Of a DNA stretch of 55,293 bases, positions 1-8,402 are shown one piece after another. The notes under the pieces were generated by a model. It did not search any database. It worked only from the letters and a program-made list of their open reading frames with translations, and was not told the origin of the DNA. Origin of the DNA: Armatimonadetes bacterium UBA1398 (GTDB lineage: Bacteria > Armatimonadota > Zipacnadia > UBA1398); NCBI GenBank assembly GCA_002305165.1, contig DBQI01000011.1:97756-153048 (forward strand), written 5' to 3'. Within the stretch, counting starts at the first letter, position 1, and each line of letters begins with the position of its first letter. Both the position numbers and the translations under genes were made by a program.

Positions 1-1074
1 GTGCATGCCCGTCGACAGGATCACGGCCACGGTGTCCGATCCGACCCAGCCGGCGATGTTGGGCAGGGCGCAGAGCCGCGAGCCTGGGGCCACGCCGTTC
101 ATGCCGAACTCACGCAATGGGGCGGTTACGGAGCGGTGGATCGCGGGGATGTACGGCGCCTGGGGGATGTTGCGCGGATCGGCCCCCACGAAGATGTGGG
201 ACATGGTCGAGTTGCCGACGATGTGAACGCTGTAGATACGCTCGGCGGGGATGCCCGCCGTCTTCGCGAGCCGGTCGACGAGATCGAGGACACACTGTCG
301 CGCCGCCTCGGACAGGGTCGCGAGGCCCTGGGGTGAGTCGGTGATATGGCTGATCCGCGAGACGACGTCATCCCCGAAGGACACCTGGGGATTGACCTCG
401 GAGGCGACGGCGAGTCGCGCGCCCGTGGGAAGGTGGGCCAGATACGCGACTACCGTCGTGGTGCCGAGATCCACGGCCACGCCGTAGACCTCGTCCACGG
501 TGTCGCCCGGCTCCACGCCGATCAGCACGTCAGCATGGAGGACCGCGGTGACCCGGAAGCCATCGGACCGAAGAGCCGCGCTGAGCGAAGGGAGGACAGC
601 GGGGTGGTCGACGGCTGTCACCTGGACCCCTTCAGCGGCGAGGGCGTCGAGGACCCGGGTGAGGTCATCGCGCTGATCCGCGAGGCTGGGTGGGTCCAGG
701 ACGAGGTGTAGCTTTCGAATCTCAGGGCTCGGACCGAGCTGCAGCCCACTGAAGGCGCTGTCTTCGAGGATCGCGGCAACGGAGCCCAGGACGTCCGCCG
801 GCAGGTGGACCACCAGATCGGATTCCACTGTGGCTTGGCAGGCGAGCCTCCAGCCACGAGCCCACTCGTCCTCGGAGAGGTGGTCTCGTTGGGCCTCGGC
901 CCGGCCGGTCGTACCGGAGATCACCTGACATCGACAGCGCCCGCAGGTCCCTTGACCGCCGCAGGGCGTGGGGAGGGTGATGCCGGCCGCCTTCGCCGCA
1001 GCCAGAATCGTGTCGCCCGGAGCGACCCGGACGTGGACGTTGTCCGGCTCAAACTTGATGTGACACTCGTTCAC
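1..1074 (-). CDS. ASKHA-domain 2Fe-2S protein (corrinoid activator-like), partial
   Basis: Reading leftward from a GTG at 1074 gives 358 codons that run off the window edge, so the C-terminus is missing. Residues 1-90 form a plant-type [2Fe-2S] ferredoxin domain with the cysteine pattern PCGGQGTCGRCRC and a fourth cysteine in RLACQA. A linker of about 100 residues follows. An ASKHA ATPase-like domain then starts near residue 195, with the phosphate-binding phrase AVDLGTTTVVAYL and later HIVGNSTMSHIF. This order is that of the DUF4445/RACo family, which reactivates corrinoid proteins of methyltransferase systems by ATP-driven reduction of cobalt. By inference this protein reductively activates a corrinoid protein in the cytoplasm, but no methyltransferase or corrinoid protein is visible in the part of the neighbourhood shown. 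The family assignment is firm; the partner is unknown. Confidence 0.85.
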   Translation of the reverse strand, partial: MNECHIKFEPDNVHVRVAPGDTILAAAKAAGITLPTPCGGQGTCGRCRCQVISGTTGRAEAQRDHLSEDEWARGWRLACQATVESDLVVHLPADVLGSVAAILEDSAFSGLQLGPSPEIRKLHLVLDPPSLADQRDDLTRVLDALAAEGVQVTAVDHPAVLPSLSAALRSDGFRVTAVLHADVLIGVEPGDTVDEVYGVAVDLGTTTVVAYLAHLPTGARLAVASEVNPQVSFGDDVVSRISHITDSPQGLATLSEAARQCVLDLVDRLAKTAGIPAERIYSVHIVGNSTMSHIFVGADPRNIPQAPYIPAIHRSVTAPLREFGMNGVAPGSRLCALPNIAGWVGSDTVAVILSTGMH

Positions 1075-1164
1075 TGGGAGGGATCCCCCTAACGGCGGAA
1101 CAGACCCCGCTCGCGCGGGTCCCACGGGATCACGCAGGGTATCTGTGTCCGTTCGTGGTGAGGA

Positions 1165-1524
1165 CTAGCTCGGGAAGTAGAGCATCTGCTCCAAAGCATC
1201 GTCATGATCGGGGTCGATGGCTAGCACCTTCTCGAACTGCGCTTTGGCGTCATCATACTCCCCGAGCATGCAGAGGGTCTTTCCGTAGTTGAGGAGGAAG
1301 GTGATGTTCGTAGGCTCCAGCGTTACCGCGGTCTTGAACTGCTCGAGGCACTCGTCGAACATCCCGGTGTTCAGCAGGCAGTGTCCGAGACCGGTGTGCG
1401 CGAGGCCGAAATCGGGGAACTCCTCGACCAGGCTCTCGTACTTGGGCTGGGCACTAGCGTAGTCGCCACCGACCCGCAGCGCGTCAGCCTCTGCGAGAAC
1501 CGCGTCTCTCTCTTGCTCCGTCAT
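1165..1524 (-). CDS. Small TPR-repeat protein
   Basis: A 119-residue protein made almost entirely of tetratricopeptide repeats. About three 34-residue units are visible, with the signatures AHTGLGHCLLNTGMFDECLEQF, NYGKTLCMLGEYDDAKAQFEKVLAIDP and a degenerate first unit. No signal peptide or membrane segment is seen, so it is probably cytosolic. TPR proteins are protein-binding scaffolds; the partner cannot be read from the sequence. It lies downstream of fmt on the same strand after a 198-base gap and upstream of the ASKHA gene, so it may be a separate unit. A second small TPR protein (2691-3026) lies just beyond fmt, so fmt is bracketed by TPR genes. Confidence 0.75.
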   Translation of the reverse strand: MTEQERDAVLAEADALRVGGDYASAQPKYESLVEEFPDFGLAHTGLGHCLLNTGMFDECLEQFKTAVTLEPTNITFLLNYGKTLCMLGEYDDAKAQFEKVLAIDPDHDDALEQMLYFPS

Positions 1525-1722
1525 GCCACAACCTACCCTCGCCCTGAGAGGCGCTCAAACCTACTGCGACCGGCTCTCCGGCTTACGGGATCGACTCACA
1601 GATGCAAAACCCACGAGGGAAAGCCCTACTGTGAATCGATCAAAGGTTCGACGTTCACGCTCCCTGGTCCTTCGCCGGAGCGCCTTTCGTTGCCTGTCCC
1701 CCTGTGGAATACGCCGGTCCTG

Positions 1723-2694
1723 TCAGGACTCCTGCCTTGCCGCGGGACGTAACTCGGAACGATGCGGCGCCGGCAGCCGGTGGCCGGGAGCCAGGTGACG
1801 CCCGTTGGCGAAGTCCCGACCCGTCTGTCGCGCCCGGCCCTCGGGCTGGACCTCGGCGAGGGCCACGGCGCCCTGACCCGCGGCGAGCACGAGGGTATCG
1901 CCCTCGATCGCCAGCACCTCGCCGGGCTCTCCCTCGCCATCCTGGGGCCATGCTCGCCACAGTTTGACGCTGGTGTCGGCCCACTGCGTGTGGCACCCCG
2001 GACGGGGGTTGAAGGCGCGGATGTGGCGCGCGATGGAATCCGCGTCCGCGTGCCAGTCTATCTCGCCCTCCTCCGGCTTGATGCGAGGGGCCAGAGTTAC
2101 ACCCGCCGGGTCCTGCGGCTCCGCCCGCGCCTCGCCCAACTCGATCAACCGGACCGTCTCGGCCAGCACCTCGGCTCCCAGCGCGCTTAGCCTCTCCATG
2201 AGATCGCCCGCCGTGTCCGTCGGGCGGATCGGCTCCTCGGCCTGAAAGATGACATCGCCCGCATCGAGAGCCTGGACCATGAACTGGGTGGAGACTCCGG
2301 TCACAGCGTCACCATGCCAGATCGCGTACTCAACAGGGGCCGCTCCGCGCCAGCGGGGCAACAGCGAGAAGTGCAAATTGATAGCCCCCAGCCGCGGGAT
2401 ACTGAGCGTGTCTGGCTTCAGTATCTGGCCGAAGGCGACCACGCAGTAGAGATCCGGGTCGAACTCGGCGATGAGCGAGTGTGCCTCCTCGGTGTTGACC
2501 GAGTGGGGCTGTATCAGCGGCAGACCGTGGGCGTCGCAGCAGAGCTTCACGGGCGGCTGCCCCACACGACGGCCACGTCCGCGCTGCCGGTCAGGCTGGC
2601 AGACGACCATGAGGGAGTGGCCCCGCTCCAGCAGACCCTCCATCGACGGCCGGGCGCAGTCCGGCGTGCCCATGAAGACGATGCGGAGGCTCAT
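1723..2694 (-). CDS. fmt: Methionyl-tRNA formyltransferase
   Basis: Transfers a formyl group from 10-formyltetrahydrofolate to Met-tRNAfMet in the cytoplasm. The 323-residue length fits the family. The N-terminal formyltransferase domain starts RIVFMGTPDCARPSMEGLL and contains the catalytic phrase INLHFSLLPRWRGAAPV with the conserved Asn and His. The catalytic Asp lies in ALDAGDVIF. The C-terminal tRNA-binding domain (about residues 205-300) includes IRAFNPRPGCHTQW. The last 25 or so residues are a low-complexity extension. The ATG overlaps the stop of the upstream TPR gene by 4 bases, implying translational coupling. It belongs to the common priA-def-fmt cluster, where deformylase removes the formyl group this enzyme adds. 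Confidence 0.97.
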   Translation of the reverse strand: MSLRIVFMGTPDCARPSMEGLLERGHSLMVVCQPDRQRGRGRRVGQPPVKLCCDAHGLPLIQPHSVNTEEAHSLIAEFDPDLYCVVAFGQILKPDTLSIPRLGAINLHFSLLPRWRGAAPVEYAIWHGDAVTGVSTQFMVQALDAGDVIFQAEEPIRPTDTAGDLMERLSALGAEVLAETVRLIELGEARAEPQDPAGVTLAPRIKPEEGEIDWHADADSIARHIRAFNPRPGCHTQWADTSVKLWRAWPQDGEGEPGEVLAIEGDTLVLAAGQGAVALAEVQPEGRARQTGRDFANGRHLAPGHRLPAPHRSELRPAARQES

Positions 2695-3026
2695 CGCGCC
2701 TTGTCTCCCTCGATGCGGTCGCGCCGCGCCCGACGCATCTCCCGGCGTGCTTCGCCGTACCGGCCGAGTGTGTTCAGAGCGTGCGCGAGGTCAGTTCGAT
2801 ATGCGGGGTTGCCTGGGTCTAGGTCGACGGCCCGGCGCAGGTCGGAGAGGGCATCCTCGATCCTGCCCAGGTGAAGAGTGCACACGGAGAGTCCCACGTG
2901 GGCGGGGGCGTAGTCGGGCCACTCCTCGAGGACGAGCAAGTACAACGCGCGCGCGGAGGCGTAGTTGCCCGACTCGCGTAGCCGCTCGGCTTGATCGAAG
3001 GCCTCGTCCACATGGTCTGGGTACAA
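2691..3026 (-). CDS. Small TPR-repeat protein between def and fmt
   Basis: A 111-residue protein with about three TPR units (ESGNYASARALYLLVLEEWP, APAHVGLSVCTLHLGRIEDAL, AYRTDLAHALNTLGRYGEARREM) and a basic C-terminus. The start is probably TTG at 3026, because GAGG lies 6 bases upstream; a GTG five codons in is an alternative. It begins 19 bases after def and overlaps fmt by 4 bases, so it is surely co-transcribed with priA-def-fmt. It resembles the TPR protein at 1165-1524 in size and repeat style and may be a duplicate. Its role is unknown; no catalytic motif is present. Confidence 0.75.
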   Translation of the reverse strand: MYPDHVDEAFDQAERLRESGNYASARALYLLVLEEWPDYAPAHVGLSVCTLHLGRIEDALSDLRRAVDLDPGNPAYRTDLAHALNTLGRYGEARREMRRARRDRIEGDKAR

Positions 3027-3045
3027 GTGTCACCTCGCTTCGCCG

Positions 3046-3618
3046 CTAGGCGGGAGCTTTCGAGGCGTAGCGCGCCTCAAAGCGCCGACGAACCTCCTCC
3101 ACGGCCACCAGCTCGGACTCGTAGACGGCGCCCTCGCCGTCGGCGTCAGGCACCGGATAGTAGACCTTCACCTTTGGGTCGGAGACCCGATCGAGGTATA
3201 CCACCCCGTCCAGGTGATCGATCTCATGCTGGAGGCAGCGAGCCACCAGGCCTTCGGCCCTGATGACGGCATCCCGCCCGTCGAGGTCCAGTCCCTTGAC
3301 CACAATGGACGACGGGCGTCGCACGAGGCCTTGGACCTCGGGGATGCTGAGGCAGGCCTCCAGGTCCGACTCTTGCTCCTTGGACGTCCGGATAATCCGC
3401 GGGTTCACAAGGGGACCGTGAATCTCCTCAAGGTCCAGGGTGATCAGGCGGAGGCTCACGCCGACCTGGGGCGCTGCGAGGCCAATCCCCGGCGCCTCCA
3501 TCATCGTCTGCATCATGTCCTCGGCGAGGGCACGGATGGAGTCGTCGATCTCCCGCACCTCTTCGGCTACGGTCCGCAGCACGGGATCGCCGAGCACCAC
3601 AATGTCGCGAAGTGCCAC
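3046..3618 (-). CDS. def: Peptide deformylase
   Basis: Removes the N-formyl group from new polypeptides using a metal ion (usually Fe2+). All three family motifs are present in the 190-residue protein: motif 1 GIGLAAPQVG near residue 45, motif 2 EACLSIP near residue 88, and motif 3 HEIDHLDGVVY near residue 131, giving the Cys and two His metal ligands and the catalytic Glu. Motif 2 reads EACLS rather than the usual EGCLS; the cysteine ligand is kept. The C-terminus extends about 30 residues past the core. The GTG start is supported by AAGGAGG 6 bases upstream. It lies 43 bases after priA in the same operon. Confidence 0.96.
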   Translation of the reverse strand: MALRDIVVLGDPVLRTVAEEVREIDDSIRALAEDMMQTMMEAPGIGLAAPQVGVSLRLITLDLEEIHGPLVNPRIIRTSKEQESDLEACLSIPEVQGLVRRPSSIVVKGLDLDGRDAVIRAEGLVARCLQHEIDHLDGVVYLDRVSDPKVKVYYPVPDADGEGAVYESELVAVEEVRRRFEARYASKAPA

Positions 3619-3661
3619 GAGGCGCCTCCTTGGGTCAACGCCTAATGTTTGGCCTATCTAA

Positions 3662-6124
3662 CTACAACAGGGAGAGGGGGTCAACATCAATGGTGAGCCC
3701 CTTGCGGAACTCCTCCGGAGTGCTGGCCCAGGCGTTGCGGCACCATGCAACCAGAGAGGCGGCGGGGGCGAACATCTCGACATGGAAGCGGTACGTGCCA
3801 CGCAGCCGGGAGAGAGCGGCCGGGTTGGCGTCGCTCACGCGCCCCTCTTCCGGCCGGGTGGCCTCGGCCGCGGTGGCGAAGGCCTCTGCGGCCCGCTGAG
3901 CGAGGAAGGGGTCTTCGTCGGTGGAGAGCACGTTCGCTAGCCGGCTGAAGGGTGGGTACTGGTGGCGGCGGCGCAGCTCGATCTCGCTCTCGTAGAAGCC
4001 CATGTAGTCGTGTCGGGCCGCATGCTCGATCGCATAGTGGTCCGCGCTGAAGGTCTGAACGACCACCCGTCCGCCCAGCCCGCCGCGCCCGGCGCGGCCG
4101 GAGACCTGAGTAAGCAGGCAGAAGGTCTGCTCCGCGGCGCGGAAGTCGGGGAAGTGCAGTCCCGTGTCGGCCATCAGCACGCCTACGAGCGTGACTCGGG
4201 GGAAGTCCAGCCCCTTGGCGATCATCTGGGTACCGATGAGGATGTCCAGTTCGCCACGCTCGAAGCGGCTGAGGATACGTCCGTGGGCGCCCTTCTCGCG
4301 GGTCGTGTCGCGGTCCATACGCTGGAGCCGCGCATCGGGGAAGAACTCCCGCACCTCCTGCTCCGCTCGCTCGGCCCCCGTGCCCATGGGATGGAGATGC
4401 TCGGAATGGCACACGGAGCACACGAGTGGGGTGGGTCGCTCGTGGCCGCAGTGGTGGCATCGGAGCAGGTTCTCCCGCTGATGGTAGGTGAGGGAGACGT
4501 CGCAGTCGGCACACCGAATGGCCTCGCCGCACTCTCGGCAGAGGATGAAGGGGGCCCAACCTCGCCGATTCAGAAGCAGGATAGCCTGCTCGCCTCGGTC
4601 TAGAGTGTCGCGCAGGGCGGCCTCGAGCGGCTCGGAGACGAGGGCCTGGCGGCGCACGTAGGGCTGGGTCCGCATGTCGATGATCTCCACAGGGGGCAGC
4701 CCGCCACCCGCCACGCGCTCGGGCAGTACCAGCAGCCTATGGTCGCCCTCTCTGGCCGCCAAGTAGGACTCGAGGCTCGGCGTCGCGCTTCCGAGGACGA
4801 CGGCCGCGCCGGTCTGCCGGCCCCTGGCGAGCGCCGCCTCTCTCGCATTATACCGCGGCGTCGAGTTCTGCTTATAGGAGGCCTCGTGCTCCTCATCGAT
4901 GACGATAAGCCGCAGGTCCTCCACCGGGGCGAACACCGCCGACCGCGCGCCAATGACGATGCTCGCATCCCCATCGCGGGCCCGAGTCCACTCATCGAGG
5001 CGTTCACCTCTTCCCAGGGCGCTGTGGAGCACGGCGACGCGGTCGCCGAAGCGAGCCTGGAAGCGGCCGACCGTCTGGGGGGTCAGGGAGATCTCGGGGA
5101 CCAGAACGATGGCTCGGCCGCCGACCTCCAGGGCGTGGCTGATAGCCGAGAGATAGACCTCGGTCTTCCCGCTGCCGGTGATCCCGTGGAGGAGCGCGGA
5201 CTCGCCCTGGCGCCGATCTATCGCTTGGTTGATGGCGGCGACAGCGGCGCATTGGTGGCGCGTCTGCCGGACGGTCGCCGCGCTCGCTCCAACCCCGTGG
5301 CTCGCCGGTCTTCGGAGCACGGGGATAGAGGTCACCCGGGCGAGGCCCTTCTCCACGAGTTGACGGGCGGCGGCCCGCCGCTTCTCCAGATCGACGAGGG
5401 GGAGAGGCTCTTGCCGCCTCAGGATCTCGCGCAGGATCTCCCGCTGGGCGGAAGCTCGCTTGGGGAGAGACTCGACGTCCGCGCCGGGAACCGGCTGGAG
5501 GGCCAGGAGCGTCTTCCTGCTACTCCGCGCGGGGGCGAGGACGTGGCGGGCGCGGACCAATCCCTCCTTGATGAGCGCCGCAAGCTCCGAGTCCGAGGGC
5601 TTTTGGCCCAGGATTGACTCCATCTCCGCGGTGGTGAGCGGCCCATCGGACGCTCGAAGCACGACCAGCAGAGGAGATGGCTCGGGTTCGAGTTCCTCAG
5701 CCCCGAAGAGGGACGCCTGGGCGGGAGCCGGTTCGTCCGCGGAACTCACAGCCTGGTAGGCGGTCACTACCTCCTCTTGGGCTCCGGCTGGCACCATAGC
5801 CTGCAGACAGGCAGCGAGGTCGGCGCAGTACTCCGAGGCGATCCAGCGGCCCAACTCCACGAGCTCTGGGCTCAAGCGGGCCGAGTCGTCCAGGACCTCG
5901 AGGATGGGTCGGACCTGGAACTCGCCCTCAGGCTCACGATCCGCGACGCCAACGACGTACCCCGTCGCGGAGCCGCTCGACAGGGGCACGAGGACATAGG
6001 CCCCGAGCCAGCCCTCAGCCGGGGTGGGGAAGGGGAGTGAGTAGGTGAGCACGAGGCTCTCCTCACCTCGGCGCCGGGCCAACAGAACCTCGGCGAATGG
6101 GGGGCTGCTCTCATGCTCGGCCAC
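3662..6124 (-). CDS. priA: Primosomal replication-restart helicase PriA
   Basis: A superfamily 2 DNA helicase that recognises stalled forks and starts replisome reloading. The N-terminal DNA-binding domain begins near AEVLLARRRGEESLVLTYS. The helicase core has Walker A GITGSGKTEVY, Walker B VIDEEHE, GSATPS, and the motif V/VI region TQMIAKGLDFP and QVSGRAGRGG. A zinc-binding insert carries four CxxC pairs (CRECGEAIRCADC and CHHCGH with CSVCHSEH). The open frame extends to 6253, but the GTG at 6124 has AAGGAG 10 bases upstream and places the conserved N-terminus about 9 residues in, so I prefer it (820 residues). It heads the priA-def-TPR-fmt run and diverges from the S9 peptidase gene across about 160 bases. 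Confidence 0.95.
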   Translation of the reverse strand: MAEHESSPPFAEVLLARRRGEESLVLTYSLPFPTPAEGWLGAYVLVPLSSGSATGYVVGVADREPEGEFQVRPILEVLDDSARLSPELVELGRWIASEYCADLAACLQAMVPAGAQEEVVTAYQAVSSADEPAPAQASLFGAEELEPEPSPLLVVLRASDGPLTTAEMESILGQKPSDSELAALIKEGLVRARHVLAPARSSRKTLLALQPVPGADVESLPKRASAQREILREILRRQEPLPLVDLEKRRAAARQLVEKGLARVTSIPVLRRPASHGVGASAATVRQTRHQCAAVAAINQAIDRRQGESALLHGITGSGKTEVYLSAISHALEVGGRAIVLVPEISLTPQTVGRFQARFGDRVAVLHSALGRGERLDEWTRARDGDASIVIGARSAVFAPVEDLRLIVIDEEHEASYKQNSTPRYNAREAALARGRQTGAAVVLGSATPSLESYLAAREGDHRLLVLPERVAGGGLPPVEIIDMRTQPYVRRQALVSEPLEAALRDTLDRGEQAILLLNRRGWAPFILCRECGEAIRCADCDVSLTYHQRENLLRCHHCGHERPTPLVCSVCHSEHLHPMGTGAERAEQEVREFFPDARLQRMDRDTTREKGAHGRILSRFERGELDILIGTQMIAKGLDFPRVTLVGVLMADTGLHFPDFRAAEQTFCLLTQVSGRAGRGGLGGRVVVQTFSADHYAIEHAARHDYMGFYESEIELRRRHQYPPFSRLANVLSTDEDPFLAQRAAEAFATAAEATRPEEGRVSDANPAALSRLRGTYRFHVEMFAPAASLVAWCRNAWASTPEEFRKGLTIDVDPLSLL

Positions 6125-6282
6125 GTTCTGCGGCTCCTTGAGGGGTAACTCTCCAGCCGCGGTGTGTAGGCCATCGGCACTGACAGACTCGCGACCATGT
6201 TCGTTCCCAAGTATCATGGTCCAGTCCCGATGGCGAGGCAAGCTATCCCGCACACCCTGGTCCCGGAGGAGATGATGTCGCC

Positions 6283-8355
6283 TTGAGCGCCAAGCCCGCG
6301 CGAGCCAGCAAGAGCGCCTCGAAGAGGAGGCCCATCGAGATAGGTGATCTCTTCGCCCTGCGGCTGCCCGGCAGCCCCGCCCTAGCGCCCGACGGCCGAT
6401 CGTGCGTCGTGACCGTGCAGCGGTGCGATACCGAGAAGAACCGCTACCACTCGAACCTCTACCTCGTGGACACGGAGTCGGGCGACGCGCGCGCGATCAC
6501 GGAGGGCGACCATAGCGACAGTCAGCCCCTCTGGTCGCCCGATGGCCGGGCCCTCGCCTTCGTGTCGTCCCGGAGCGAGACCGCGCAAGTGCACGTCATG
6601 CCCGTCGGCATCGGCGACTCGCGCAAGCTGACGAAGCTACCGGCGGGATCGATCAGTCTCCAGCAATGGTCGCCGGACGGCTCCAAGCTCCTGTTCATCT
6701 ACCAGCCTCGCCCCGAGGAGGACACCAAGGAAGCGGCCGAGGAGCGAAAGCGGGCCCACAGATCCGGGCCGACCCGTGTCATCGAGAGCTCCCTGTACCG
6801 CCTGGACGGGCATGGGTTCCTGAGCACGGTTCCGCCACAGCTCTACGCGGTTGACGTCGACTCCGGCGAGTGCGAGCGGCTGACCCGGGGGAAGGCCTAC
6901 GTGGGCTCGGCCGCGTGGTCGCCCGACGGCAAGAGCCTCGCTTGGACCGTGGTCCGGGACGTAGAGTACAAGCCCCACGATGTTCGGATCTGCGTCCGCC
7001 CGGTCAATGGAGGGCAGGTCCGAACCCTGGAGGCGCCCACGGGCCCCAAAGACAGCTTGCTGTGGACGCCCGACAGTAGGCGCCTGCTCTACCTCGGCTA
7101 CGAGGAGGACAAGGACAGCTGGGGCACCCGCAACGCGCACGTCTGGATGGTGAAGGCGACGGGCAAGGGCGAGGCGCGGGACATCATGCCCGAGTTGGAT
7201 CAGACCTGCAGTCCCTACACCCTCTGTGACTGCCAGGGCAGCCCAGGCCTCCGGGCGTTCACCCTAGCGCCCGAGGGCAATGCCGTGGATGTCCTCGTCG
7301 CAAACGAGGGCGCCACCCAGCTCCTATGCTGCCGCCTGGATGGCGGGAAGCCGCGGGTGTTGCTCGGCGGACACGCGCATACCTACGGCTTCACGGAGGA
7401 GGTCGGCGGAAAGGTCATCGTAACGACTCAGAGCCCCGTCGAGCCGGGCCTTGTGCAGGCCGTATCCACCGCTTCCGGTGGGCGTCCGAAGACCCTCTGG
7501 AACCCGAACGGCGACCTCGTGTCCACCCTGGATCTCTCTCGGCCGCAGGAGATGTGGGTCGAATGCGCCGAGACGGGTCGCAAGGTGCAGGGGTGGGTCC
7601 TCAAGCCCCCTGGCTTCGTTCCATCGAGGAAGTACCCGATGATCCTCCAGATCCACGGAGGGCCCCACACCCAGTACGGCGCGGGCTTCTTCCACGAGTT
7701 CCAGTGGCTCGCGGGCAAGGGCTACGTCATCCTCTTCACCAATCCCGTCGGGAGCCAGGGCCGCGGCGAAGCCTACATGCAGGGGCTGCGCCGTAAGTGG
7801 GGAGAGGCGGACTTCCCCGAACTGATGGCCTTCGTCAACGCACTGCTGGCGGAGGGCTATGTGGACGAGAAGCGGATGGGCGTCGCGGGCGGTAGCTACG
7901 GGGGGTACATGACGAACTGGGTCGTGGGGAACACGACTCGATTCGCGGCAGCATGCACCCAGCGGTGCGTGTCGAACCTGGTGTCCTTCGCCGGCAACTC
8001 GGACTTCCCCATGCGGCCCGACGCCTACTTCCCCGGGAACGCCTGGGCGGAGCCCGAGGGGCTGTGGCACATGTCCCCCATGCGGTTCATGGATCGGGTG
8101 CGGACGCCACTGCTGATCATCCACGCCGAGGGCGATCTACGCTGCAACGTCGAGCAGTCAGAGCAGGTCTTCTCGGCCCTGCGCATGCTACGACGCAAGA
8201 CGAAGTTCGTGCGCTTCCCGCGTGAAGCGAGCCACGGCCTATCCCGCGGGGGGCCGCCGGATCTGCGGGAACTACGGCTGGAGGCCATCGGCGACTGGTT
8301 CGACGAGCACCTAGCGCAGGCCAGGCGCAGGCCCCCGAGGAAGACGACCAAGTGA
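6283..8355 (+). CDS. S9-family serine peptidase (acylaminoacyl-peptidase-like)
   Basis: A 690-residue prolyl-oligopeptidase-family enzyme. Residues about 20-420 form a beta-propeller with repeated (W)SPDG motifs, which gates access of short peptides. The C-terminal alpha/beta-hydrolase domain holds the nucleophile Ser in GGSYGGYMTNW, the Asp in IIHAEGDLRCN and the His in REASHGLSRGG. Such enzymes cleave dipeptides or N-acyl amino acids from short peptides. No signal peptide is seen; the N-terminus is Lys/Arg/Ser-rich, so it is probably cytosolic. The start appears to be TTG, with GGAGGA 12 bases upstream. A five-codon ATG reading frame lies between that motif and the start and ends on it. The next gene follows after 47 bases. 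Confidence 0.92.
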   Translation: MSAKPARASKSASKRRPIEIGDLFALRLPGSPALAPDGRSCVVTVQRCDTEKNRYHSNLYLVDTESGDARAITEGDHSDSQPLWSPDGRALAFVSSRSETAQVHVMPVGIGDSRKLTKLPAGSISLQQWSPDGSKLLFIYQPRPEEDTKEAAEERKRAHRSGPTRVIESSLYRLDGHGFLSTVPPQLYAVDVDSGECERLTRGKAYVGSAAWSPDGKSLAWTVVRDVEYKPHDVRICVRPVNGGQVRTLEAPTGPKDSLLWTPDSRRLLYLGYEEDKDSWGTRNAHVWMVKATGKGEARDIMPELDQTCSPYTLCDCQGSPGLRAFTLAPEGNAVDVLVANEGATQLLCCRLDGGKPRVLLGGHAHTYGFTEEVGGKVIVTTQSPVEPGLVQAVSTASGGRPKTLWNPNGDLVSTLDLSRPQEMWVECAETGRKVQGWVLKPPGFVPSRKYPMILQIHGGPHTQYGAGFFHEFQWLAGKGYVILFTNPVGSQGRGEAYMQGLRRKWGEADFPELMAFVNALLAEGYVDEKRMGVAGGSYGGYMTNWVVGNTTRFAAACTQRCVSNLVSFAGNSDFPMRPDAYFPGNAWAEPEGLWHMSPMRFMDRVRTPLLIIHAEGDLRCNVEQSEQVFSALRMLRRKTKFVRFPREASHGLSRGGPPDLRELRLEAIGDWFDEHLAQARRRPPRKTTK

Positions 8356-8402
8356 GTGGGCGCATCAGGCCGGCGCCCGGCGACATAGGAGGAACTGCCA
8401 CA

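Noticed and set aside
6125..6253. Longer PriA N-terminus starting at 6253
   Set aside because: The Shine-Dalgarno before 6253 is weak, and the conserved PriA N-terminus starts about 9 residues after the GTG at 6124, which has AAGGAG.
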